Shown: piece after piece, positions 8,478-16,100 of the stretch
How positions within the stretch are numbered: position 1 is the stretch's first letter
Layout: each line of letters opens with the position of its first letter
Assembly: GCA_002314725.1 (NCBI GenBank)
Contig: DCGV01000059.1
Coordinates: 1 to 26,433 of the forward strand
Direction of reading: 5' to 3'
DNA length: 26,433 nucleotides
Source: Bacteroidales bacterium UBA1769
GTDB lineage: Bacteria > Bacteroidota > Bacteroidia > Bacteroidales > UBA932
Program-made: the position numbers and the translations under genes
Notes under the pieces: model-generated
What the model saw: the letters and a program-made list of their open reading frames with translations, nothing else
The model's database searches: none
What the model was told of the DNA's origin: nothing

Positions 8478-8539
8478 TTGCAAATGCAAATATATAAACA
8501 TTTTGATTTATGTATTACATTTTTCAAATAAAATTACAT
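8478..8539. promoter_or_regulatory. umuDC promoter region with candidate operator palindromes
   Basis: On the minus strand, 8494-8487 reads TATATTTG, a match to the Bacteroidota -7 consensus TAnnTTTG, which would start transcription near 8480 and leave a short leader before ATG 8462. No good -33 TTTG is seen at the right distance. Two small palindromes flank this box: TTGCAAATGCAA at 8478-8489 (arms TTGCA/TGCAA), overlapping it, and ATGTATTACAT at 8510-8520 (arms ATGTA/TACAT), near -35. A further TTACAT half-site is at 8534-8539. Such short, repeated half-sites suit a ribbon-helix-helix repressor, but this is inference. Confidence 0.5.
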
Positions 8540-8587
8540 ACTCGGTTTATAAGGATATTTTATAAAACCATTTTGACAAAAAATAGA

Positions 8588-8595
8588 TAACTTTG
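8588..8595 (+). promoter_or_regulatory. -7 promoter box of the M48 peptidase gene
   Basis: TAACTTTG matches TAnnTTTG and lies 25 bases before the ATG at 8621. TTTG at 8572-8575 is too close (12 bases) to be a standard -33 element. No Shine-Dalgarno sequence is visible before the ATG, as is usual in this phylum. Confidence 0.55.
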
Positions 8596-8620
8596 TGTAA
8601 TTACTTTAATAATCAATGAT

Positions 8621-9391
8621 ATGAAACGTTCACAAATATCCTTATTAATTATCGCAGCAACATTGCTTTCAGGTTGTTCTATGTTATCCAAAGTCAATTG
8701 GGACAGTACCGAACTTCAAAATGCTTCCACTTTAGCTCTTACTGCAGCTACCATCTCTGATGCGCAGGTCATTGCATTAAGTCAACAAACGGTACAGGAG
8801 ATGGATGCCCAAAACGTTATCGACAACGGAACTTACAAGAAGAGATTGGACAAGGTAATGGCTGGCATAGAGGATATTGATGGTTTGACCATCAATTATA
8901 AAGTTTATAAGCTTGACGAAATCAATGCATTCGCATGCGGCGACGGATCAATACGTGTATACAGCGGTCTTATGGATGTAATGGATGATGATGAATTGAT
9001 AGCCATTATTGGACATGAATGTGGCCACGTAGTTCATCAGGATACCAAGAAAGCTATGAAGAACGCATATTTGGCTGCATCTGCAAGAGGCCTTCTAAAT
9101 GCTGCTGGCGGGACTGTTGGGACTCTTTCCAAAACAGTTCTTGGTGACCTTGGAGAATCTTTCGTAAGTTCACAGTTCTCTCAGAAACAGGAGTACCAAG
9201 CAGATGAATACGGATTTGAATTCGCAGTCAAACACGGCCATGACAAATATAGCATGTATAAGGCTTTGAATAAATTAGTTGAGCTTTCTGGTGGTTCTCA
9301 AGCATCTTTAGTACAAAAGATGTTCTCATCTCACCCGGGCAGTGCAGAACGCGCTCAAAGGATGAAAGAGAAAGCTGAAAAAATGAATTAA
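8621..9391 (+). CDS. M48 family zinc metallopeptidase, lipoprotein
   Basis: A 256-residue periplasm-facing lipoprotein with a signal peptide (MKRSQISLLIIAATLLSGC) and lipobox cysteine C19. The zinc protease motif HECGH gives ligands H132 and H136 and catalytic E133. The third ligand is expected in EYQAD (E191-D195), the M48 E-x-x-x-D signature. The family (E. coli LoiP/YcaL/BepA relatives) degrades misfolded or misassembled envelope proteins. This protein lacks the TPR domain of BepA, so it is closest to the LoiP/YcaL type. It is transcribed divergently from umuDC and stops directly next to the stop of the convergent hydrolase gene. The specific substrate cannot be told. Confidence 0.9.
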   Translation: MKRSQISLLIIAATLLSGCSMLSKVNWDSTELQNASTLALTAATISDAQVIALSQQTVQEMDAQNVIDNGTYKKRLDKVMAGIEDIDGLTINYKVYKLDEINAFACGDGSIRVYSGLMDVMDDDELIAIIGHECGHVVHQDTKKAMKNAYLAASARGLLNAAGGTVGTLSKTVLGDLGESFVSSQFSQKQEYQADEYGFEFAVKHGHDKYSMYKALNKLVELSGGSQASLVQKMFSSHPGSAERAQRMKEKAEKMN

Positions 9392-10123
9392 CTATTCAGC
9401 GAAGAATTCCTTCAACATTTTGCCCATCTTCGGACTCCGTTTGATATAACTGGAGTGAGAAGCGCCTTTGACAATAACCAGTTGTGATCCAGGAATTGAG
9501 TTGGCGATAAGTTCAGTATGTTCGACTGAGATGACATCCTTGCTTCCTGCTGTCACCAATGTAGGACATTTGATAGCAGAAAGATCCTTAGGATCGATAT
9601 TAGGTTCAGAAAGCATCATCATTGTAACAGGAGATTGATTGGCAAGAATCCACTCTTTGAATGATTCGAACTCATCTCCACAATCTGGATAGAGATTGGC
9701 TCCACTGACAGCAAGTTTGCCTAGTGTACCTGGATAATAAGCCTCCAGCATCAATCCAATAATACCGCCATCGCTCCATCCATATAAATAGGGCTTCTCC
9801 AGTCCCAGTTTCTGTATAAACTGATATGTATCCTCAGTCATATCTGTATAGTGAAGCTCATCTACTGGGGCATTTGCTCCTTGTCCCCTTGAATCCAGGC
9901 TATAGACACGATATCCCCATTTTGCCAACTGTTTAGCTTGTGTAAGCAGGCTCTTATGGGATCCCCCATTTCCATGTACAAGCACCACTGGCTTACCATC
10001 TTCAGGACCACGAACTGCAAATAACAATCTCTGTCCATTAACATCTATATAGTCAATCTTTTCGGGATAATTGCAACACGAAACGCTTAATAGGGCAAAA
10101 TAGATATATCTAAAAACTTTCAT
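9392..10123 (-). CDS. Alpha/beta-hydrolase, putative lipoprotein
   Basis: A 243-residue alpha/beta-hydrolase. The triad is visible as S117 in the nucleophile elbow GWSDGG, D196 in AGSKDVIS and H223 in GASHSSY. The oxyanion-side motif VHGNGGS is at 49-55. The N-terminus is a short signal-like segment ending in SVSCC, so C16 or C17 may be lipidated, placing the enzyme in the envelope. The substrate is unknown; the fold covers esterases, lipases and C-C hydrolases. The gene starts 12 bases downstream of a strong hairpin, so its own promoter is not obvious. Its stop codon abuts that of the M48 gene with no base between. Confidence 0.85.
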   Translation of the reverse strand: MKVFRYIYFALLSVSCCNYPEKIDYIDVNGQRLLFAVRGPEDGKPVVLVHGNGGSHKSLLTQAKQLAKWGYRVYSLDSRGQGANAPVDELHYTDMTEDTYQFIQKLGLEKPYLYGWSDGGIIGLMLEAYYPGTLGKLAVSGANLYPDCGDEFESFKEWILANQSPVTMMMLSEPNIDPKDLSAIKCPTLVTAGSKDVISVEHTELIANSIPGSQLVIVKGASHSSYIKRSPKMGKMLKEFFAE

Positions 10124-10162
10124 AGCTAAACAAAAGCGGATTGTAACTGATTACAATCCGCT
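10124..10162 (-). terminator. Rho-independent terminator after the DUF4369/thioredoxin-like gene
   Basis: Perfect 12-bp inverted repeat: AGCGGATTGTAA at 10135-10146 and its complement at 10151-10162, with a 4-base loop (10147-10150). On the minus strand it is followed by TTTTGTTTAG. It lies 20 bases after the stop of the lipoprotein gene at 10183 and directly before the hydrolase start, so any hydrolase transcript begun further upstream must read through it. Confidence 0.85.
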
Positions 10163-10182
10163 ATTCTAAAAATAAATATATA

Positions 10183-11319
10183 TTACAATAATTTCTTCAA
10201 TTCGTTCTCAAGAGCATCAACTGTGGTAAGGTCCTTTACAAACACATCTCCATCTTTGCTAATAAGGAACATTGTAGGGATCGATTGAACATTATACATC
10301 ATCAGAGATGGAGACTCTACACCCATTCCATCGTTTACACTGATCCAAGGAAGTCCTTGCGATTTCACAACATTTGACCATGTAGCCTTGTCAATATCAA
10401 GGGCTATCTGATAGATTTCAAATCCCTGATTGTGGTATTTCTCATAAAGAGTCAACAAATCCTGATTCATCATTCTCTGATCATCCATTGAAGCGCCCCA
10501 GAACATAAGAAGGATTACTTTGCCCTTCAGGCTCTGCAGTGATTGGTCAACGCCATTGATATCTGGCATAGTGATATCTGGAAATCCAATCTGCTCAAAC
10601 TCATCAAAACGATAATTGAACTCAAGAGCACGCTCTCTCTTTGTAGCCTCATCAAGCAAGGCCTGTAAGTATTCTGACTTCGGATATACTTGTGACAATT
10701 CGTTATATACAGTCTTGAAAAGTATTGCGTCCGTATTTTCATTAAAGACAAGAAGATCATCGTTGAATTTATAAAATGCAGCAATTGCAGATGTCAAAGA
10801 TGTTGGGTTTGTCAACATTCTCTTAGTCAGTGCACGTTTATAATCGATATAGATACGGCTCAACTGTGCATTGATAGGCTTCATATCTGCCTCTGTCATA
10901 TCTTCTGTAATTGTTGAAATCACCTGAGCCATTTGATTCCTTGCCTGTGCAAATTCATTTTCAACCTCTTTTAATTGGATGGATTCCTCAGAACCTGAAA
11001 TTTCAAAATTACCCTTCAAATCGGCATCTATCTGAACCTTATCACCAGGAAGAAGAATCATTGACGCAAGCTTCTGATCTTCATAATAAAGATAATATAG
11101 AGCTGGAGCATCATTCTTAAGGGTTACCTTATATTTGAACTGGCCAGCCAAGTCTGTCTTTATTGTATCTACAGTTTGAAGTTTGTTATAATTCAATTTC
11201 TGAAGAACAATGTTTGTGGTGTCTGCATCTTTGATTGTTACTTGAATCTGTGCTTGATGTTTATTATTGCATGAGCAAATGACAAGAAGCAGGGATGCAA
11301 ACAAGAAAATACGTTTCAT
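10183..11319 (-). CDS. DUF4369 / thioredoxin-like lipoprotein lacking the CxxC motif
   Basis: A 378-residue lipoprotein with signal peptide and lipobox near C17. Residues about 22-115 look like the DUF4369 beta-rich domain, followed by a helical linker (about 115-240). From about 245 there is an AhpC/TlpA-type thioredoxin fold (FPDITMPDINGVDQSL, LKGKVILLMFW, cis-proline P348 in SIPTMFLI). In TlpA/ResA-like proteins the motif reads FWASWCGPC. Here it is FWGASMDDQ, with both cysteines replaced (M278, Q281), and no cysteine remains after C17. It cannot act as a disulfide reductase by the normal mechanism and may be a binding or scaffold protein. It lies 12 bases after the HIT gene, probably in the greA operon, and is closed by a terminator. 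Confidence 0.85.
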   Translation of the reverse strand: MKRIFLFASLLLVICSCNNKHQAQIQVTIKDADTTNIVLQKLNYNKLQTVDTIKTDLAGQFKYKVTLKNDAPALYYLYYEDQKLASMILLPGDKVQIDADLKGNFEISGSEESIQLKEVENEFAQARNQMAQVISTITEDMTEADMKPINAQLSRIYIDYKRALTKRMLTNPTSLTSAIAAFYKFNDDLLVFNENTDAILFKTVYNELSQVYPKSEYLQALLDEATKRERALEFNYRFDEFEQIGFPDITMPDINGVDQSLQSLKGKVILLMFWGASMDDQRMMNQDLLTLYEKYHNQGFEIYQIALDIDKATWSNVVKSQGLPWISVNDGMGVESPSLMMYNVQSIPTMFLISKDGDVFVKDLTTVDALENELKKLL

Positions 11320-11331
11320 AAAAGTAGTTGG

Positions 11332-11733
11332 TTAAATTTTATTGAATTCTGTTGCAATGGCTTTTGCAATTTCAGCGAATTGCTCTGGAGTAAGAGACTT
11401 TTTCTCCTTTTTAAAATCCAAATCCGCCTCACTTTGCAGTGGAACAAGATGAATATGAGCATGTGGGACTTCCATTCCAAGGACTGCAACCCCTACTCTT
11501 TTACAAGGAATTGCACTTTTGACTGCTTTTGCGACCTTCTTTGCGAAATCGAAAAGGCCGGCATATGTTTTATCATCCAAATCAAAAATATAATCCACTT
11601 CAGCCTTTGGAATAACTAATGTATGACCTTCAGAGAGTGGATTGATATCTAGAAACGCATAATATGCGTCGTTTTCAGCAACTTTATAAGAAGGGATCTC
11701 GCCGCTTACAATTCGTGTAAAAATTGATGCCAT
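11332..11733 (-). CDS. HIT family (HINT-type) nucleotide hydrolase
   Basis: A 133-residue protein from the start MASIFTRIVSGEIPSYKV at 11733. A longer in-frame start at 11784 would run back into greA and adds a non-homologous leader. The histidine triad is H91-A-H93-I-H95 in PHAHIHLVP, with the DINPLSEGHTLVIP strand region upstream. HINT proteins hydrolyse purine nucleoside phosphoramidates and aminoacyl-AMP adducts in the cytoplasm. The cellular role in bacteria is not settled. It starts one base after the greA stop, so the two are translationally linked, an arrangement I recall from other Bacteroidales. Confidence 0.93.
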   Translation of the reverse strand: MASIFTRIVSGEIPSYKVAENDAYYAFLDINPLSEGHTLVIPKAEVDYIFDLDDKTYAGLFDFAKKVAKAVKSAIPCKRVGVAVLGMEVPHAHIHLVPLQSEADLDFKKEKKSLTPEQFAEIAKAIATEFNKI

Positions 11734-11734
11734 A

Positions 11735-12205
11735 CTATAATGCGATGTCAAGGATTTCAAAAGTAATAATACCAGAAGGTACATTTACATCAACTTTATC
11801 ACCTTTCTTCCTACCCATCAATGCCTTTCCAATAGGTGTAGTAGCAGCCAACTTACCCTCACGCAGATTTGCCTCACTCTCCCCAACCAAAGTATATTCA
11901 ACAATCTGCCCTGTCTTAAGATTTTTCATCTTGACACGATTAAGCATCTGAACCTGATCCGTGTTGATCTTAGATTCATCGATAACTCTAGCATTTGCGA
12001 TAGAGTCCTGGAGTTTTGATATCTTGAGTTCCAAGAGACCTTGAGCCTCTCGAGCAGCATCATACTCGGCATTCTCAGACAAGTCACCCTTATCCCTGGC
12101 TTCAGCTATAGCTGCAGAAATAACAGGACGCTGTGCCATTAAGGCGTCCAATTCCTCTTTTAATTTGTCTAATCCTTCTTGAGTAAGGTAATGTACGTTT
12201 CCCAT
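11735..12205 (-). CDS. greA: Transcription elongation factor GreA
   Basis: A 156-residue GreA of normal length. The N-terminal antiparallel coiled coil (residues 1-75) carries the tip acids D41 and E44 in GDLSENAEYDAA, which reach into the RNA polymerase secondary channel and trigger cleavage of backtracked RNA. The C-terminal FKBP-like globular domain follows, with TPIGKALMGRKKGDKV near 122. First gene of a likely greA-HIT-lipoprotein transcript. A hairpin plus U-rich tract stands immediately before its start codon (see the separate entry), which suggests attenuation. Confidence 0.96.
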   Translation of the reverse strand: MGNVHYLTQEGLDKLKEELDALMAQRPVISAAIAEARDKGDLSENAEYDAAREAQGLLELKISKLQDSIANARVIDESKINTDQVQMLNRVKMKNLKTGQIVEYTLVGESEANLREGKLAATTPIGKALMGRKKGDKVDVNVPSGIITFEILDIAL

Positions 12206-12208
12206 ATT

Positions 12209-12242
12209 AAAAAATCAAAAAGAATCCCGCAATGCGAGACCC
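12209..12242 (-). terminator. Terminator-like hairpin in the greA leader
   Basis: On the minus strand, GGGTCTCGC (12242-12234), loop ATT, then GCGGGATTC (12230-12222) can form a 9-bp stem with three wobble pairs. It is followed by TTTTTGATTTTTT and ends only 3-4 bases from the greA ATG. It may terminate ribF transcripts, act as an attenuator for greA, or both. Confidence 0.6.
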
Positions 12243-12265
12243 TTTCATTTATCTACAACAATACG

Positions 12266-12299
12266 CAAATATAGAAAAAAAAGTTTAATTATTTACAAA
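12266..12299 (-). promoter_or_regulatory. Predicted greA promoter
   Basis: On the minus strand TTTG (12299-12296) is followed after 22 bases by TATATTTG (12273-12266), close to the Bacteroidota TTTG / TAnnTTTG arrangement with slightly long spacing. Transcription would start near 12260, giving a leader of about 55 bases that contains the terminator-like hairpin. The -33 element lies inside the end of ribF. Confidence 0.55.
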
Positions 12300-13185
12300 A
12301 ACATCTCTTTTCTCTTATACTTTCAACTAGTTGCTTATCTTTTTCTATTTGATTTCGTAGCATCTCAAGTGATGAGAATTTCATCTCGTCTCTAATCTTT
12401 GTGACAAAAGATATAGTGAGTTCTCGACCATAAATCTCCTCATCAAAATTCAGTATATGTGTCTCAATCGTCTTCATCCCATTGTTATAAAGAGTAGGGC
12501 GATATCCAATGTTGCATATACCTTTATATAACCTCTTATCATAGATAACATCAACAAAGTATACGCCATTTGACGGCACAATCTTCATTGGTTCATTTAT
12601 AGACAGATTAGCTGTTGGAAAACCGATCGTCCGGCCCATCCTGTTACCCTCTACTACTATACCGGTAAGCAAATAATCATATCCCAACAGAGCGGAAGCT
12701 CTTCCGACTTCACCCATAGAAAGGCAACGCCTTATCTCGGTAGAGCTCACATTGCACCCATCATTATTATATTCACTCACCTTGTATGGGTGTATTCCAA
12801 CCTCACGGCAGATATCACTCAGATTGACCATATCCCCATCACAACCGACTTTATGATCGTAACCGATTATAAGATACTGAACATCATATCTATCACGAAT
12901 CATCGAGAGAAAATCACGTGAAGTGAGATTTGCGAATTCTGACGTAAATGGTATGACAATGACATCATCAACGCCATATTGCCTTATCATAGTCCTCTTT
13001 TCAGACATAGTTGTCAATAATCGCAAATTGTCCGCATCCTGATTCAAAACAACTCTAGGATGCGGCCAAAATGTAATCACTTCACTTCTCTGCCCAAGAT
13101 CCTTGGATACTTTGATAAGTTGATCCAGTACGAAGCGATGTCCTTTATGGACTCCGTCAAAAAAACCGGTAGCTGCTATAGCCAT
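12289..13185 (-). CDS. ribF: Bifunctional riboflavin kinase / FAD synthetase
   Basis: Makes FMN from riboflavin and FAD from FMN. The 298 residues contain the nucleotidyltransferase signature GFFDGVHKGH (7-16) and SSTEIRR (147-153), then the flavokinase domain with GRTIGFPTANL (184-194) and catalytic E241 in ETHILNF. The N-terminus is about 15 residues shorter than in typical RibF and begins directly at the first strand. An in-frame TGA only four codons above ATG 13185 leaves no room for a longer start. The start overlaps the end of the phosphorylase gene by 10 bases, so expression appears tied to the glucan cluster. Confidence 0.94.
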   Translation of the reverse strand: MAIAATGFFDGVHKGHRFVLDQLIKVSKDLGQRSEVITFWPHPRVVLNQDADNLRLLTTMSEKRTMIRQYGVDDVIVIPFTSEFANLTSRDFLSMIRDRYDVQYLIIGYDHKVGCDGDMVNLSDICREVGIHPYKVSEYNNDGCNVSSTEIRRCLSMGEVGRASALLGYDYLLTGIVVEGNRMGRTIGFPTANLSINEPMKIVPSNGVYFVDVIYDKRLYKGICNIGYRPTLYNNGMKTIETHILNFDEEIYGRELTISFVTKIRDEMKFSSLEMLRNQIEKDKQLVESIREKRCFCK

Positions 13186-16100
13186 CTTACAAGTTCAAAA
13201 TCTTGTCTGTGAGGCAAAGCTGGATTTTGAGCAAAGATTCTACCCGCCATCTGATACATACCTGAAAGTTGCGGATAGATACTTGCCTCGTATGTGGCAA
13301 TACCACCATCAAAGTTTATGCATTTATAAGTTACAGCATCTTTGATGTTGTATTGTCCATGGACATTCTGTTCCACTACAATCAATTCTACACCGATATC
13401 CTCTGGAGAGAGGTCACCAATTGAAATCTTGACTGATGACTTGAACTCCTTACCAAGAATCAATGAGCCATTGGCATTTGTAGGCTTTTCAAAAGAGAGA
13501 ACTTCTACATTGTTCCACTCGCGACGAAGAGTCTTTTTCCAAACGGCAATCTCTCTTGCCTTGGCGTAGTCCTTATCCTTAAGAGATTTCTTACGCTTTG
13601 AAAGAGGAATATAGTACTGGTTAAGATAATCATTCATCATTCTGTTGGTAGTAAAATCGCAGGCAACCTTACTGACTGTATTACGGATATGACTTAACCA
13701 CTCTTCTGAGATACCATTTTTCTTTTTATCGTAGAAAATCGGTGCAATCTCATTCTCTATGATTGAATAGATAGTCGCTGCATCCAAATCGTCCTGATAA
13801 TGGCCATCTTCGTAGGTCTGCTCCATCTGAAGAGCCCAACCTGCGCCCTCTTTATAACCTTCAACCCACCAACCATCAAGAACAGAGAAGTGCATAACTC
13901 CATTCATAACTGCTTTTTCGCCACTTGTTCCAGAGGCCTCAAGAGGACGTGTAGGGTTGTTCATCCATACGTCAACACCTTGAACCAGTAATTTGGCAAT
14001 TGAAATATCGTAATTTGGAACGAAAACAATCTTTCCGATAAACTGAGGCATCTTAGATATCTCAATAATTCTCTTTATGAAGTCCTGGCCAGCCTGGTCA
14101 GCAGGGTGAGCCTTACCGGCGAATAGGAACTGAACCGGACGTTCAGGATTATTGACTATATCGTTCAATCTATCCAAATTACTGAACAACAATGTAGCAC
14201 GTTTGTAGGTTGCGAAACGGCGTGCGAAACCGATTGTCAAAATATCCGGATTCAATGTCTTGCAAATCTTAACTATCTCTCTTGGAGAGTAGTGAGCAGT
14301 TGCTGATGCATCTTTCATTATATCCTTTACAGCATTGATCAATTTGGCTCTCAGTGCTTGACGGACGCTCCAAATCTTGGCATCAGGCACATCGTATATA
14401 CCATTGAAACAGCTCTTGTCATAGTGGTGTGTCTGGAATTCCGGTCCAAATACCTCTTTATGGATCTCTTTCCATTCAGGAGCAGTCCATGTAGGATAAT
14501 GAACACCATTTGTCACATAGCTCACATTCAACTCCTCAGGAAGGTATCCTGGCCACATTCCTGAGAATATCTGTTGTGACACTTTCCCATGCAACCAGCT
14601 GACACCATTAATCTCTTGAGAAAGGTTCGCGGCTAAAAAGCTCATTGAGAACTTCTCATTAGGATCATCGGCGTTTATCTTTCCAAGACTCATCAGATTC
14701 TTCCAATCAGTCTTCAAACGAGCTGGATAATATGATAGATAGACTCTCAACAAGTCCTCCGTAAATGCATCATGTCCTGCAGGCACAGGTGTATGTGTAG
14801 TAAAGAGCGCTGATGATCGTACTACTTCAAGTGCCTCGGCAAATGATAGATTAGTATTATTAATATATTCATTCAATCTTTCGAATCCAATGAATGCTGC
14901 ATGCCCTTCATTACAATGATACACATCACAATAGACACCCAATGCCCTCAATGCACGGATACCACCGACGCCGAGCAACAACTCCTGTTTCAGACGATTC
15001 TCCCAATCACCACCATAAAGGGCATGAGTGATTGTTCTATCCTCCTGTTGATTATCTTCGAAGTCGGTATCAAGAAGATACAAATCGGTACGTCCTACCT
15101 CAACTCTCCAAATACGTGCATATACAGATCGACCTGGCAGTGAAATGCTTATCTTCATCCATTTACCATCCTGATCATAAACAGGCAATGCAGGGATACG
15201 GGTGAAATCCTGTGGATCGTATGAAGAGATCTGATCGCCATAAGTTGAGAATCTCTGTGTAAAATAACCATAACGATACAGAAGACCGACTGCAGTCAGA
15301 TTGACCTGCATATCACTGGCCTCCTTCAAATAGTCACCTGCAAGGATACCAAGTCCACCGGAATATATCTTCAAAGAGCTATCCAAACCATATTCCATAC
15401 AGAAATAGGCAACTTTCGGACCTTTTCGGGTCTTCTTCCCTGCCATATAATCCGAAAACTCTGCAAAGACGCCATCCAAACGATTTAAGAAGTCATCGTT
15501 CTTCTCTAGCTCCTTATATCGTTTCAGGCTCACCTTATCCAACAATGCTAAAGGATTGCCATTTGTCTTCTTCCAAAGATCAGAATCCACCGATTCAAAG
15601 AGATCGATTGCACATTGATTCCAACACCACCAAAGGTTTGTCGCCAACGTATTCAGATGTTTCAAACGTTTAGGCATATCCCTATTTACAAGAACGGTCT
15701 CCCATGATGGACGATTTGCTTGGATCTTGTTATATGGTTGATGACCGGCATCAGGAATCTGTCTATTGGATTTTATCAGTCGTTTAACAAGTTCAGAGTA
15801 CTCTTCCCTTATATCGAATGCATCACTCTCTGAGAAATCCGCAGAGCGTTCAAGATATCTGTTGCTCTCCACAGAGAGAGAAGTGTATGCAACTGATACG
15901 ATATCAGCATATTTAGCAGCAGCTTTTTCAAGAGAATATTGAGAAATCTGGCCATAGTCACTTGCCACCTGTTCAGGATTATCTGTACTCTTCTCACCAT
16001 GTTCCTGAAGAATGGTTCCCACGACTGTAGAGTGTAGTGTCAAAATGGTTCCGATAGGAAGTTTCGTACCATGTAAATAGAGCAAACCACCACCAGATTG

